Origin: Arthrinium phaeospermum
Taxonomy: Eukaryota; Ascomycota; Sordariomycetes; Amphisphaeriales; Apiosporaceae
Reading direction: 5' to 3'
NCBI GenBank assembly: GCA_006503535.1
Contig: QYRS01000001.1
Coordinates: 2,480,001-2,544,000, forward strand
DNA: 64,000 nt
Below the pieces are notes generated by a model. That model saw only the letters and a list, made by a program, of their open reading frames with translations. It had not been told where the DNA came from and ran no database searches. This document shows positions 1 to 11,646 of this stretch, one piece after another; position 1 is the first letter of the stretch; the number at the start of each line of letters is the position of its first letter. The position numbers and the translations under genes are program-made.

Positions 1-2777
1 GCGAAAAGCAAAGCACCAAGAGTGTTGATGCTCGTCCCGACTTCGGCTCCTTCGAGGAGCTCCCAGCTGCTACTCACGCCAACCGCACCTTCAACGATCT
101 GACCGAGCCCTTGATCAATAGCTACAAGGAGCAGATCAAGGACCAGCGTGCGCTTATCGAGCATCTGTGCCAGGAGCAGATCACACGCGGCGACCTCAAG
201 GAGCAGATTCACAAGTTGCACGAGCTTCTTCAGACCGAGCAGGTGGCTATTGAGAAGCTCAACTCGGATCTTCGCGTCTGCCGCGCTCATGCAGGCTTCC
301 AGGTTGACAAGATAATTGACCTGCGCATGCGAATCCGCCAGGAGATCGCATCCGAGCGCAATGAGATGTACCTGGAGCAGGCTGCGATCCTTGAGAAGGA
401 TGCCATGGCCCGCATGGCCCAGAACGACGCCTGGAATGATGACATCCAGGACAAGCTTGACCGAGGCGTTGAAGCCTCACAGAGAGCCGACACTTTCCTG
501 GAAAAGATCCAGCAGCTGAACGACGGTATCCGAAAGTACGAGAAGAGCAAGGGAAATGACCTGTGGTCTGACAATAATGATGAGAGTTCTGAGGCCAGTG
601 ATAGCTCATTTCGCCCGCCATCCTCGGAGGCTGCCACGCACAGCGTCACCAACGAGGATCGTTCCCCCTACCAGGCCTATGTCGAGGATGAGATGAGTAA
701 CAGCGACAACTCGCTGGACCAGCGCGACAACAATGCCATGGGATGGGGTGACACTAAAGAGGTCGATTGGGGCTACCGTAACAATTGTTGGCAGTGCGGA
801 ATCAACGAACAGTGTGCTCGGCATAGAGCTGGCTGGGGTAATGCGTCTGTTACGAGCAGCGATCCTACTCCTTATCGTACCCTCCACGACAACAACGAGC
901 TTTACAAAGAGCACCGTGACCAAGGTTGGTACAGCGAAAAGGACCCCCAAGAAATCATTGAGCGGAAACAGCGCTGCAATCATTGCGGTGGCGATTGCGT
1001 GAATTGGTGCTCTAGTTGGGGCGTCCAATGTGCTGAGAATGCTTCTGTCTCTGGTGCTACGAGCGACGGCGGCTGGGGCCCAGCCTCCGATGCTAATGAG
1101 AGTTTCGCTTGCAGCGCTCCCCCTTCCGAAGCCGGTCAGGACAGCGTTGAGCCCAGCTACAAGCCCGGCGAGTATATCGATGGAAGAAAGGTGGTCTGCA
1201 TTGATGCCATGGGCAACGCGGTCATGGCGTGTGATTCCGAGACGGATGAAGACCAGGAGGACGAGCCAAAGTTCTTCGAGGGTGCTGAGCTGGCTGCCAA
1301 TGGCCTTCCTAAGGCTTTCATGCAGTACATTGAAAACTACATGATCGCTTTCGATTCGGACTCGCCCAAGGATTGCAACCAGTCATTCACGTATATCTGC
1401 AGTGGTCCTTGGGAAGGTCTCATCATCTTGGGCCCGCATGTCGGAAAGTACGCCCACGGATGCAAGCCTCCCACAGAGGCGCAGATTGTCGAGGGTATAA
1501 CCAGTTCCACGCCCCGAAAGCCCGAGGACCCATTCGTAGGTCCGATCGGCAAGATGACGTCGGATTGCAGTTCCCACGATGGCGTCGAGAAGCAAGATTG
1601 TCCCAAGAACAGCAACGCCTTTGAGCCATATTTCTATGGGGGTTGGGGTGAGGAGTTGGACGATTGTGGGCTGCCCAAGGCCTTCTGGGAGTACGAGCAG
1701 CAACATCCGACCGAATACAAAGTGAACCGCTCAACCTGGGGCGACGAATCTGGCGATGACCATTTCGTATATGTCGCCAATGGGCCTTGGGAAGGTCTGG
1801 TAATCAACGGCCCGCATATGGGAAAGTACCGCGCCGGGTACAGGCCTCCTATCGAAGAGGAGATAAAGGACGCTTGGGGCAATCACTGCTCTAAACACTT
1901 CGTCGACTCTCAAGAAGGCCCCAAGGGTGATAACCAATCTGACCATTCCATCCCTGATGGCCATTTTTGGGGTGAAAAGCCCAGTCAGGTCCTGCAGCCA
2001 CGGAATCCCACCAACGCGCCTCGTCGATTTTTGAGAGAGGATGTAGATGAATCCGGACTTCCCACAGAATTCAAGAACTTCGCAGAGGTTTATAAAACGG
2101 GGTTCCGCACTGGCGATGACTCTGGCGACATCTTCAGGTACGTCAAAAACGGGCCTTGGCTGGGTCTCATCGTCAGCGGCAAGCACCGCGGCAAGTACGC
2201 CTTCGGACATGAGCCTCCTACAGACGAGGAGATCACAGCGTATAGAACATTGGACCACGAGCGCCCTTGCGCCTTCGATTGGGATGCCCAGGATATTTGG
2301 TATGCTCAATGGTCTGCCGACTTCTTGGGCAAGGACTCCGGCCAAGCCAGCACGACCCTTCATGACAACTACGACGACGATCAACACAAGCTCCAGGTCC
2401 AAGACCGAGAAGCCGAGATCGATGAGCTGAAGCACCGCCTTCATTGTGAGAAGGTCGAGGCCGTATCACAGGCTAAGACCCTGGCTGCCAAAGAGGCCGA
2501 GATCCAGGCTCTGACCGACGAGCTCCAGCAGGCCCGTACAGCCCTTACCACCACGGCTGCCGACCGCAAGTCCAGCCAGAGCTCTGACTTCTCTATCCTC
2601 GGCCATACTCCCGCTTCTTCGCAGCGATCCGACAGTTCCACACCGGGCTGGTTCGTTATGAATGAGACTCATCGAGAGGACTCCCCTGATGAGAAGGAGG
2701 TGATGGAAAGTTCCTGTCGTGCTTCATATTCGATGTCGCCACCTCCTTTGAAACCCGAGGAGGTGAGTTGGTGGTAG
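1..2777 (+). CDS. Large coiled-coil protein with three internal ~63-residue repeats (5' end outside window)
   Basis: The reading frame is already open at the first base and no ATG is seen at its start, so the gene is truncated by the window edge. About 925 codons are visible, ending at a TAG. The N-terminal visible part (to about base 560) is a charged, heptad-like coiled coil. Next come two cysteine-rich, Trp-Gly-rich segments (about 775-850 and 970-1060). Three related modules follow at 1302-1490, 1668-1865 and 2055-2234, each starting Gly-Leu-Pro and ending in the pattern GPWxGLIxxGxHxGKYxxGxxPPTxxEI. A second coiled coil lies at about 2390-2560, then a Ser-rich tail. No catalytic motif or signal peptide is recognisable. 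The repeat is not a domain I can name. Function unknown; a structural or scaffold role is only a guess from the coiled coils. Confidence 0.85.
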   Translation, partial: EKQSTKSVDARPDFGSFEELPAATHANRTFNDLTEPLINSYKEQIKDQRALIEHLCQEQITRGDLKEQIHKLHELLQTEQVAIEKLNSDLRVCRAHAGFQVDKIIDLRMRIRQEIASERNEMYLEQAAILEKDAMARMAQNDAWNDDIQDKLDRGVEASQRADTFLEKIQQLNDGIRKYEKSKGNDLWSDNNDESSEASDSSFRPPSSEAATHSVTNEDRSPYQAYVEDEMSNSDNSLDQRDNNAMGWGDTKEVDWGYRNNCWQCGINEQCARHRAGWGNASVTSSDPTPYRTLHDNNELYKEHRDQGWYSEKDPQEIIERKQRCNHCGGDCVNWCSSWGVQCAENASVSGATSDGGWGPASDANESFACSAPPSEAGQDSVEPSYKPGEYIDGRKVVCIDAMGNAVMACDSETDEDQEDEPKFFEGAELAANGLPKAFMQYIENYMIAFDSDSPKDCNQSFTYICSGPWEGLIILGPHVGKYAHGCKPPTEAQIVEGITSSTPRKPEDPFVGPIGKMTSDCSSHDGVEKQDCPKNSNAFEPYFYGGWGEELDDCGLPKAFWEYEQQHPTEYKVNRSTWGDESGDDHFVYVANGPWEGLVINGPHMGKYRAGYRPPIEEEIKDAWGNHCSKHFVDSQEGPKGDNQSDHSIPDGHFWGEKPSQVLQPRNPTNAPRRFLREDVDESGLPTEFKNFAEVYKTGFRTGDDSGDIFRYVKNGPWLGLIVSGKHRGKYAFGHEPPTDEEITAYRTLDHERPCAFDWDAQDIWYAQWSADFLGKDSGQASTTLHDNYDDDQHKLQVQDREAEIDELKHRLHCEKVEAVSQAKTLAAKEAEIQALTDELQQARTALTTTAADRKSSQSSDFSILGHTPASSQRSDSSTPGWFVMNETHREDSPDEKEVMESSCRASYSMSPPPLKPEEVSWW
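1302..2234 (+). repeat. Three diverged protein-coding repeats of ~63 residues
   Basis: Copies at 1302-1490, 1668-1865 and 2055-2234 inside the first gene. Each has an opening GLP(K/T)xF, a variable acidic middle, an aromatic (F/Y)xYxxxGPW core, then GL(I/V)xxGxHxGKY and (K/R/E)PPxxxEI. Spacers of about 180 bp separate the copies. The DNA has diverged more than the protein, so the duplication is old and selected. Confidence 0.85.
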
Positions 2778-4418
2778 TTTCCTGGCCTTGTTTGGCCACC
2801 AATGGAGTCATCACGAAGCCTACAGTTATGAGGAGGTAGTGCGGTTGAGCTTGAGGAGTTCACGGATCTTAGGATGTCTCTGAGAGGATGTCTTTTTGTG
2901 CGAGGAGGGCCGCGATTTGCGAAACGCGGACAAAAAGCACGCATCATCTGGAGAGTAGACTCACCAGCAGAGAGGACAATGAACCGGTGACGTTACACAG
3001 CGATGATTTCACGCTCATCTGGCTTGGAGCTAGACACGCAATCCATGTTTGTACACTAGATAGGTGCTTGACCCATAGATCAATAAACCCTGAAAACCCA
3101 ACTTACTATTGTATTCTGCTCTTGTGATAGGATCGAAACATTTAGAAATATGTATGCAATAGTCATGCCGAGTGATGTTCTCGCAGCAGTCCATGTCTTG
3201 AATGGTGTTCGCTGCAGACATGGCTCTGCCATCAAGCGACCGCTAGAAGAAATCGTACTTTGCCTACAGACATACCATTTATTACTTCACTTACTCCCCG
3301 TTGCACTGAGGAACTAATGATGTTAAGCCTCTTTAAACTGGTAGGAATCTTCTGTTTCCTCCTCTTCTTTTTTGCAACAGTTGTTCGATTGAAGTAGTAG
3401 CTTCTCGAGGTATCAAAGACTGGCCGATTTATTCTCTCAGGTACTTTGGCCGTGTCTACGATCTGGGAGCTTCTCTGTTGCTGAACCTTCCAGGGATATT
3501 AAATAGAGCATAAAGCAGCATCTCTGTCAATCTATCGCAGATGCTAGCCATCTATCTGGCAAGATAGAATATTGCCTGACCATGGGTTAGCTAGATTAAC
3601 ATTAGGTGGCTAACTGACAATACAGGTTTGACTGGCAATATCTAATTCATTGGACGCAAACAAGAGTCACCAGGTGAAGCAAGACTGGCTGGGTAACCGT
3701 CACAGTAAGGCTCCTAGATTCATATACGAGGCAACAAGAACATTCATGATGCCATCCTATCCCGGGCACTCTCTGGTTGTGGTTATCACAGAGACATGGT
3801 TGGCGTGATAAAGTCTAGGCAAAAGACGATGACATAGTAGGCTTAGATTGAGGTGCTTAATCAGTGAACGTAGTTTGTGCATGTGTTATCATGGTCAGCC
3901 TCTTTCACTGAGATTATCACCACGCCACGTCGTGGGCGGGCAACTACGTAGACCAAGCAGCCGGCAACAATCGTCGTATCCCCCTCTCCCTCTCTCATCC
4001 AGTCTGACCTCAGCTTGGGACGCGTTATTTTCTTCATAATGCCCAAGCTTCTTTCTCTACCTGTGAGCGAATGGTCTATCACACAAAGCCTGATTCTTGA
4101 TACCATAATAATCGACACGCGTAAGGCAAGGCAACAATAACAATCGCGCCCAAGGTAAGAAAACACCGCCCTCGGTCTGCCAATAAATCAGGCAGTACTA
4201 GCGTGAATCCTCTTCCATCCCACCCTTCACGCTCTCGTCACGGGCAAAGCATATGTTTTGTTCGTTTCTCTTGCCAGAGGACTGAACCCAAATACCCTCA
4301 ACTCGACCCCGTCACAATACATCGACCACTCGCGTCAAGGCCTATACACAACCACTCTCCAAGCTCACTTACAAGACCACACACATTCACATCCCAAGCC
4401 AGAAGAATTCTAGTTACC
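2778..4418. other. Intergenic, no supported gene
   Basis: About 1.6 kb between the coiled-coil gene and the next start codon. Only short frames without family resemblance are present. The part just upstream of 4419 is CT/CA-rich, as expected of a fungal promoter and 5' leader. Confidence 0.6.
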
Positions 4419-5226
4419 ATGGCGGGCTTCAACAAGAAGAAGAACAACAAGAAGGGCGCCAAGAGCCAGAAGAAGAAGGGCAACAAGAGAGACGAGATCA
4501 ACGAGGACGTCCCTGCCTCTCCCGCCACTAACACCACCACCCTCGCCGACGCCCCCGCCCCTGCTCCCGAGCAATACAAGCAGCAACAGTACCTCACCGT
4601 CGCCGAGTTCGCCGCCGACCGCGAGGACCTCACCCAAGAGCTCCAGAAGATCCTCAAAGGCCTGACGGAGCAAAAGGCCTGGCCCGACTCCGTCCTCGCC
4701 GCCCTGCACTCGCCCGAGCTGCACGAGCTGTTCGCCGAGCACGTCGCCCTGCTGCGCGACGAGGCCAAGGCGTTCGAGGGCCTCGAGGAGTGCGACGGCG
4801 ATTCCTCCTCCGCCGACTACAACTCCTACCTCAACGCCGTCCTCCTGACCTCGCTGGCCGAGCGCGCCCTCCTGGAGCACGCCGCCCTCAAGCGCCGAGT
4901 CCGCCGCTACAACTACGTCCATCCCCCTCCTCTTCTCAAGGAAGGCGAGCAGCAGGGCGAAGGACGCGAGCTGTCCGAGGAAGCCACCGCGTTTCTTTCC
5001 AAGCACCGCAGCACCCAGGCGGAACTGCAAGTCCAGCTCGCCGCCAAGCTCGAGAGCGCCCAACTGAACCTGGATGCCACCAAGCGCCACGTCTCCGACT
5101 ATCGCGCCCAGAAGAAGGAGTTGGAGAAGGCACAGAGTAAGTAGTTTTCATCTTACCTCCAAGGAATCTCAACAGAAAGAACTTTGGGTCACTAACTGAT
5201 ATCCAATCTAAGAGCTGAAGAAATAG
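4419..5226 (+). CDS. Small lysine-rich/acidic conserved-looking protein, unknown function
   Basis: Two exons. Exon 1 is 4419-5136, the intron is 5137-5212 (GTAAGT donor, CACTAAC branch, AAG acceptor), and exon 2 is 5213-5226, adding only Lys-Leu-Lys-Lys and the stop. The protein is about 243 residues. The ATG at 4419 sits in a good context (TTACCATGG) and begins a Lys/Asn-rich tail (residues about 5-25). After this come an Ala/Pro/Thr-rich linker and then a helical region with heptad-like Leu spacing, ending in a charged coiled coil. The frame is open further upstream to 4203, but that stretch looks like 5' leader (Pro/Ser/His-rich). I do not recognise a family. The basic head plus helical body would fit an RNA- or ribosome-associated factor, which is inference only. 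Confidence 0.72.
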
Positions 5227-5734
5227 GCTGCTGAGAATGCCTCTCGGCTAGGAACATGCTTTTGGGGAAGGAGCAAAGGCCTGGATAGCACACACAACTG
5301 CGGATGTCATGACTTTAGGGAATGAGAGAAAAGAGAGCAAGCATTGGGATCTGTAGATACAGACACAAGCAATATGATCAATAGAAAGAAACATGGCCCT
5401 CCGAGGCGCCCAGGTTATTACAAGACTCGCTAAATTCTAATCTACAAGTTTCGGAATCGAAAGCAATCAATATACACGTAACACCGTTGGGGTCCAGATA
5501 TCCTTTCCATCAGTCAATGAGGGGCAGGTTTCAGCAACGTCTGATCGTTGCTGTTCGTTCGTAAGGTTGTTTCCATCTTCTCCGTCTTGTCCTTCTTCTG
5601 GCACACGCCATATATCATGTCGCGTGTTGTAATAAGTGTCATCGTCGTTGCCCCTCATTCCCCGAAAAGTCATCTGTCGTATCTCTTCCTCTCCTCCCTC
5701 ATATCATATCAAATCAGATCAATAGTAAACTTCG
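5227..5734. other. Convergent 3' regions, no gene seen
   Basis: Holds the 3' ends of the preceding gene and of Sec16, which point toward each other. AT-richer than the flanking coding DNA. No open frame has protein-like composition. Confidence 0.6.
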
Positions 5735-8700
5735 TTATTTGGCCATGACATCCACGTAACGACCCTTGCGAGCCTTCTTCGCACCCGCCTTACGCGGGCC
5801 CGCGGCACCCAGGAGGTCGTCGATGCTGCTAGCGTTGCTAAGCGAAGTGGCCGGCCGACTCGGGGGTGCCATAGTGAGGCCCTCGCCGCTGGTGTTGCTC
5901 ATGGCGCTCATGTTGCTCATGTTGCTGACACTGCGACCCATGGGCGGCGCACCACCCATTGCGGGACCAGGAATGTGCAGACTGTCGCTCGACATCTGTT
6001 GTTTGAGCCCGCTCACGCTTCTCATGGGAGGACCACCGGGAGGTGGCGGCGTGCCACTTCCCATGGGAGGGGCAAGGCCGCCACCAGGGGGAGGTGGCGT
6101 GCCATTGCGGGATGCCGAACGCGGCGGGGGAGGTGTTGCGCTCTTAGCGGGCGTGTTTTCAGCACCGGCCTTCTTGTTCACCCAGCGCTTGGCATCGGGG
6201 TCGTAGACAAAGGAGCTGGCTTCTCCCAGATTGGCCCTCACAGCCTTCGGGGCCTCGGCCTGTTCCTTCTTGGCACCGCCGCCACCAAACAGTCCGCCAA
6301 ACCAGCCCTTCTTCTGGGACTTGGCTGCCTCAGCACGTTTGGCTGTCATGCATGTCAGTAAACCGCTGGAACGTAACAGCATTGGAGTTTATCAATTAGT
6401 GACTTACCATCTTCCTCGGCCGCCTTTCGGAACAGCTCCTGGTTCTCTCGGTCCTTCTCGGCCTTGCTCTTCTCAGCCGGTTTCTTCAGGGCAGGGATAT
6501 CGTCCTCATCATCGTCCATGAAACTCTTCTTCTTGGGCTTCTCGGCACCTTCTTCAGCATCGTCCTGACCCGGTTCATACGATGGGGGTTCGAAGCCGTA
6601 CGAAGGTGGCTCGTATCCACCACCGTTGGTGGCGGGTTCCTCTGCCGACGAATCAAACGTGTTGAGCGTGGGAGGTTCGTAGCCGTATGAAGGAGGCTCG
6701 TAACCGGAGTTTCCGGTAGTTTCTGCGCTGGGTGCTTCTGCTTTGACTTCGGTAACTGGGGTTTCTGGCACCGCAGAAGCACTCTGGGAACCGTATGGCT
6801 CAAATGAAGCATACGGGTTGCTGGCAGGCGCTGCAGATGGGGGCGCAGATGCAGCTACAGGTGCGGAGGCAGGTGTTTGAGGAGCATAAGGAGAGCTTGA
6901 GGCAGGCGCGGCAGGGACAGGCTGGTAACCATACGTGGGAGCTGAGCTGGCCTCCGGAGTGTAACCACCATGCATAAGACTGGGTCCAAGTTGCGAGGGA
7001 AGGTCGAGAGAAGTACGACTGTGTTCGCCAGAAGTGCGCTCCATTGAAGAACGCGGCACAGGGTGGTAGCCAGCATTGGGTTCATACGATGATGATGGTC
7101 GGCCTGCGGCAGGGGCATAGCGAGACCCAGCCCGGTTTGTAGGAACCGGAGCAGGAGTCCCGTAAGAAGCTGCTTGTGTGGCGTTTCCATAAACGTCTCC
7201 AAAGTTGGAAAGCGATGGAGAGCGGCTAACTGCAGGGGTAATCCGAGAGAAAGGTCCTGCTTCGCCCTCAACAGGTGCGCCATCTGCGTTGCCATCATTC
7301 TCGTCTCCAGCAACGAACTTGTTGAACTTGCTCCACATGGAGTTGGACACTTGGTTCATGCTGGGCTTGGGAATCCATGAAGACGACGACTCATCCTTTG
7401 GCGCCAGCTTCAGTCTCTTCGATAAGTCGTCGACAGCACTTTCAAGCATAGGATGATAGTAGGGCGATCGCCTTGTCTGGGACGAAATGGAAGCAATGAT
7501 GTTGTCGCAATACTGCAGAGCCTTGTCCCTGATGCCGTATTCAGCCAGAGTCATGGCATGTTGATACTTGTATGCAGCCAGATGCGGGCAGCCGTTGACG
7601 AGGTTGGGACCACCTGTCAGAGAGAGCCCGTACTCGTAAACCTCGCTCAACAGCAAAGCCTCGGTCTCTTTTGTGAACTGGTCAGCTTGGCGTTTGTGGT
7701 CTGCGCCGACAAGCACAAAGTTGGCTTTGGGATCGTCCAACCCGCCAAACACCGCATGCTGACGGGCAAACATGAAGCAGATGTGGGCTGCTTCAGCTCG
7801 CCCATAGCTCCCGAGCAAGTTTCCAAGCGATGTGATGGCAGCAACATCGGCGTTACTCCGGTTGCCCAGGATAAGTCCCAGTGTTTCTCGCCACTTGTCC
7901 AAGCCATCCAGCTCATCCTTGGAAGGTTCGATGGAGGCGGATGTCGACATCAATTTCAAACCGGCCCGAGCATGGCTAGGAACCAGTTCATCAACAGACT
8001 CCTCGTGATTGCCGGACAAGACGCCGTAGAGGGCGGCAAGGGACTCGTTGCTGTGTCCAGGCTGGTTGACCTCCTTCTTGACAAATTCTTGAGCAACTTG
8101 CTTGTAAAGGTCTCCAGTTACCGTGTTCGCAATGAGCATCGCATGCCCCCAAAGTCTCTTGTCAGCAGCTGCCCAGACTGCCTTTTCGCGTTCGCCCATC
8201 AACAAAGACCGCTTGATCTGCTCCACGGCCGAGGAATCGACAGAATCTGACTGCAAAGCAGTAGCAGCCGACATCGCACCTTGCAAGGTGGCCCCAGCCA
8301 ATGCTGACACAGGTTCAATCTCGCCTTCGAGGTCAGGAAGCAAGATTTGCCGGACGGCCTTCTCAACAGCCGGGTTGCCGTCGAGCATACCGTCGTGTTC
8401 AACAAGGACTCGCAATACCTTGAGTAACAGAACCCTCTCTACCGCTCTCTTGTCCTCGTGCGACAGATGGTGATGATATGTCACGTGGGGCAGGGCTGCG
8501 TCCATTAAATCGATACCGGTTGTCAACCAAGCGACAGTCTCCTTCTTCTTCGATTTGCCCTTCAATGGCCCGGGGAACTTCGCCAGGAGGTCTTCAAGCG
8601 GCTGGATGTCCTTTACATGCTTGATCGTTACCTCTCCAGGGCTGCGAATGACCATGGGGGCATTACCCGCCATGCCATAGCGAGGAACATCCTTGGGGAA

Positions 8701-11646
8701 GGATGTGACGATAGTTCCGCCCACACCCCAAGAAATGAGAGGAGCGCCTCTCCATCTGCGGAGTGGGTCCTTCTCCCGCCCATCGGTAGGGGCGACAAGG
8801 TTCACAGACTGAGACATGCCCCGGACTCGCGTTGTTGGTGGTGACTTCTGTGTGGCGGATATCGAGCGAGGCGAAGTAACTCCGTGTACAGAAGAAGGCC
8901 TTGGGATGGCTGCAGTCCTATTGCCGCTCATCGCCCCCGGAGATTGAGTCTGAGAGCGAGGCGGGGGGCCGACACTTGAGTCTCTAGGCATAAGCCCCGC
9001 AGGATGAGCCTGAGGAGCATAGTTCGACATCTGGCGTTTAGGGGGAGATAGAGTACTGGACATTGAGGGGCTCATCGGCGGAGGCGGTGTCCTTCGGACC
9101 TCCTGGGGACTGTAACGTGCAGAAGCAGGCGGTACCCCCGAGACCGATCGAGCTATGGGGGGTTGTTGCGACGCAGTCACGTCTTCATCAACTTCCTGGG
9201 TAGTAGGGAGAGATGATAACCTGTGCAGACGAGGGTCAAACTGAGACGAGGCGCTTCGTGCCAGTTGGAAACTGTCACTGCCAGCAGGGCTGGGCAGTTT
9301 ACCTCCCTGCCGATCATGCGATACTTCAAAATGCGCAAGTGGGCTTGAGGTTCGCGGCTGGTGGGCGAGAGATGGTGGCGCTACATAGGAGCCGCTTGTG
9401 GAGCGAGCTGGGGCAGCTGGAGGAGCCGGAGAGTATCGGCTAGCTGCCGCAGGCGCGGGCACAGGCGCAGGCCCATTTGTGGGGGGCGCTGGTGAGTATC
9501 GACTGGTTGCAGGAGCGCTCGGCTTTGGAACAGTAGTTGACTGCAACGAAAGATACGGGCTGACACGTTCAGGGGCAACCAAGCCTGCAACACCTGGAGA
9601 GGCTTGAGGTAAACCATTCTGGCCAGGTGGCGACAGCAAAGGAGATGACATTGGCGGCGGCGACATGAGTTGTTGCGTTGGTGGAGCTCCGCCGGACGGA
9701 GGGCCGGCTGGCGGGCCAGGTGGCTGAGCGTAGGGGTTCTGACCAGGTGATGTGACAGCACTGTGACGGGAACCCGGCCGAGGCCGAGATACCATGGGTA
9801 GGTCTTCGAAGAAGCTTGGCTTGGGTTTGAGTTGAGGTGTGGTCTTTGTTGAGGGCGGGGATTGGCTGGCAACTGAGGTCGCCGGAGGAGGAGCCAGAGG
9901 GGGGGCTTGATTATACATGCTCGTGGATCTAGGGGGGGCAACTGGAGGTGCAGATGGAGCCTGGGTGCTTCGTGGGGCCTGTTGCATGCTGGTGCGTTTC
10001 TGTACAGGCTTCACTACGTCCATCGGCAAGTCGTACGGAGAAGAGTAGCCGCCTTTGGCCTTGTCCGCGAAGCTCTGCGCCTTGGGTAATTCGGGCTTAG
10101 GGGGCGGGGCTCCATAGCCGAGTCCAGTCGGTGGTGCCGTGCTCGGATGTATAAACCCAGGCGCATAGTTCTGTTGGAGCTGCGGTACAGCAGGCGATGA
10201 GTTGAAGGTATTGAGGGTCTGGGGAACCGGCGGCTGAGGGTTGCTAGGCATATACCGTCCGTTGGTACCTGACGGTGTGGGGGCAACTCCTTGTGAAGCT
10301 GCTGGTTGCGGCTCTGGTTCCTCAATATCCTCCAAGAAACCTTCGTCGTCACTCCCGAAGAAGTCGGCAGGGTCCAACTCCTTCGACTCGGTACCGGGCT
10401 CTTCCAGGAGGAAATCCTCGTCCTCGTCTTCAGCAAATGCCTCGGCCCACTTCGCATCCAAATTGACAGGTTCGTCTTGCTTCGTCTCGCTTGTTTCAGT
10501 TGTCTCTCCATTGTGGCCTTCCTGGGTCTCGCCTGCCGTTGTATTGTCCAAAATAGGGTCGTCTGCCTCGGCGATAGTTGGTGTTTCTGGTTCGAACTTG
10601 GTTGAAGTTTCTTGCTGGCCTGCAGAGATGCCGGTGAACAAGCTCGTATCCTTCCGCTGCAAAGAAAGGCTGCCAATACCCAAATCATCAACCTCCTGAC
10701 GCGAGGCATCTTGGATATTGCTGAAGAAATCATCTCCGTCATCAGCGAAAGTGCTGTCGAAGCCAGGCGCTTCCTCCGCTTGTCCATTGGAGGGCTCGTC
10801 ATGCTGACTCTGCGGGATCAACGGTAAACCCTCTTCGAATCGAGTTTCAGACGCTTCCTCCCCGGCGCTTGGCAGCTCCCCACCCATTGTTTGTTGAAAA
10901 GTATCATCGGAGGGCTCTTCAACCCCGGCGTCATGATCAAATGAGCTCGGAAAGTCGGAAAGCTCGGCAGTCTCAACCTGGTCGTTTCCTTGCTCGACTT
11001 CATGCAATATATCTTCTGCTTGGGTCGCCGGAGGTGGCTCTTCCAAACGCGCCTCATGCGCACTTTCAATCGGCGGCACCGGCGGGAACGAATTTGTCCT
11101 GTCGCTCGGGGACATGAACCTAAAAGGGTCGGTCTCGGTGCGTTGAAGGCTAAATTCCGACTCGCCGTCGTCGTCGCTCCAGATAACCTCATGTGCAGTG
11201 CGGGTAAATGACATGGTACTCGAGTGCTTGGTTGATTTGATAGCCGCAGGCGAACCCAACTCGGGATTGGACTCGAACGTGACTTCTTGGTCATGGCTAG
11301 TCGCCTGTTCGGGATCTGATGTGTGCTGAGATGGGGGGGCTTCCTGGTCTGGCGCGTCGCCTCCAATGTCCCAAGCCGCAGCAGATTCGGGATCGTCGTC
11401 ATCGAAGTAATTCGAGGCCGACGTCTCGTTGGTGTTTGCTTGGTCCGCGGCGGGCTCGGGTATCGTTTCGGAGGCGGCTGTTTCTTCGTGGTGCTGCATT
11501 GGCGCAGTTTCCGAGCTCGGCTCTGGAGAATGTGTTGAGTCTTCGCGCGGCACCTCTGGCTGTGAAGACCACGCGACGTGTTCTTGGGTGTGGTAGTTTG
11601 GCATCATGGCAGGGTGCCATGACGCTGAAGAGGTATCTGACTCCAT
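5735..11646 (-). CDS. SEC16: COPII coat assembly scaffold Sec16
   Basis: Sec16 organises ER exit sites and scaffolds Sec23/24 and Sec13/31 on the ER membrane. Exon 1 runs 11646-6408, the intron is 6343-6407 (GTAAGT donor, TCACTAAT branch, CAG acceptor), and exon 2 is 6342-5735, giving about 1948 residues, normal for filamentous fungi. An acidic, disordered N-terminal third is followed by a Pro/Ser-rich region. The Sec16 central conserved domain begins near residue 955 (motifs DPLRRWRGAPLISWG and SFPKDVPRYG), and the helical ACE1/Sec16_C region spans roughly residues 1110-1460. A Tyr-rich 'GYEPPSYG' stretch precedes the intron. Exon 2 carries the typical C-terminal block (KGWFGGLFGGG, then ANLGE and SSFVYDPDAKRWVNKKAG). 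The intron interrupts this conserved tail, so it is certain. Assignment is by family knowledge of the central and C-terminal motifs. Confidence 0.96.

Noticed and set aside
4203..4418. Upstream in-frame extension of the small Lys-rich protein
   Set aside because: Composition is leader-like, and the ATG at 4419 has a better context.
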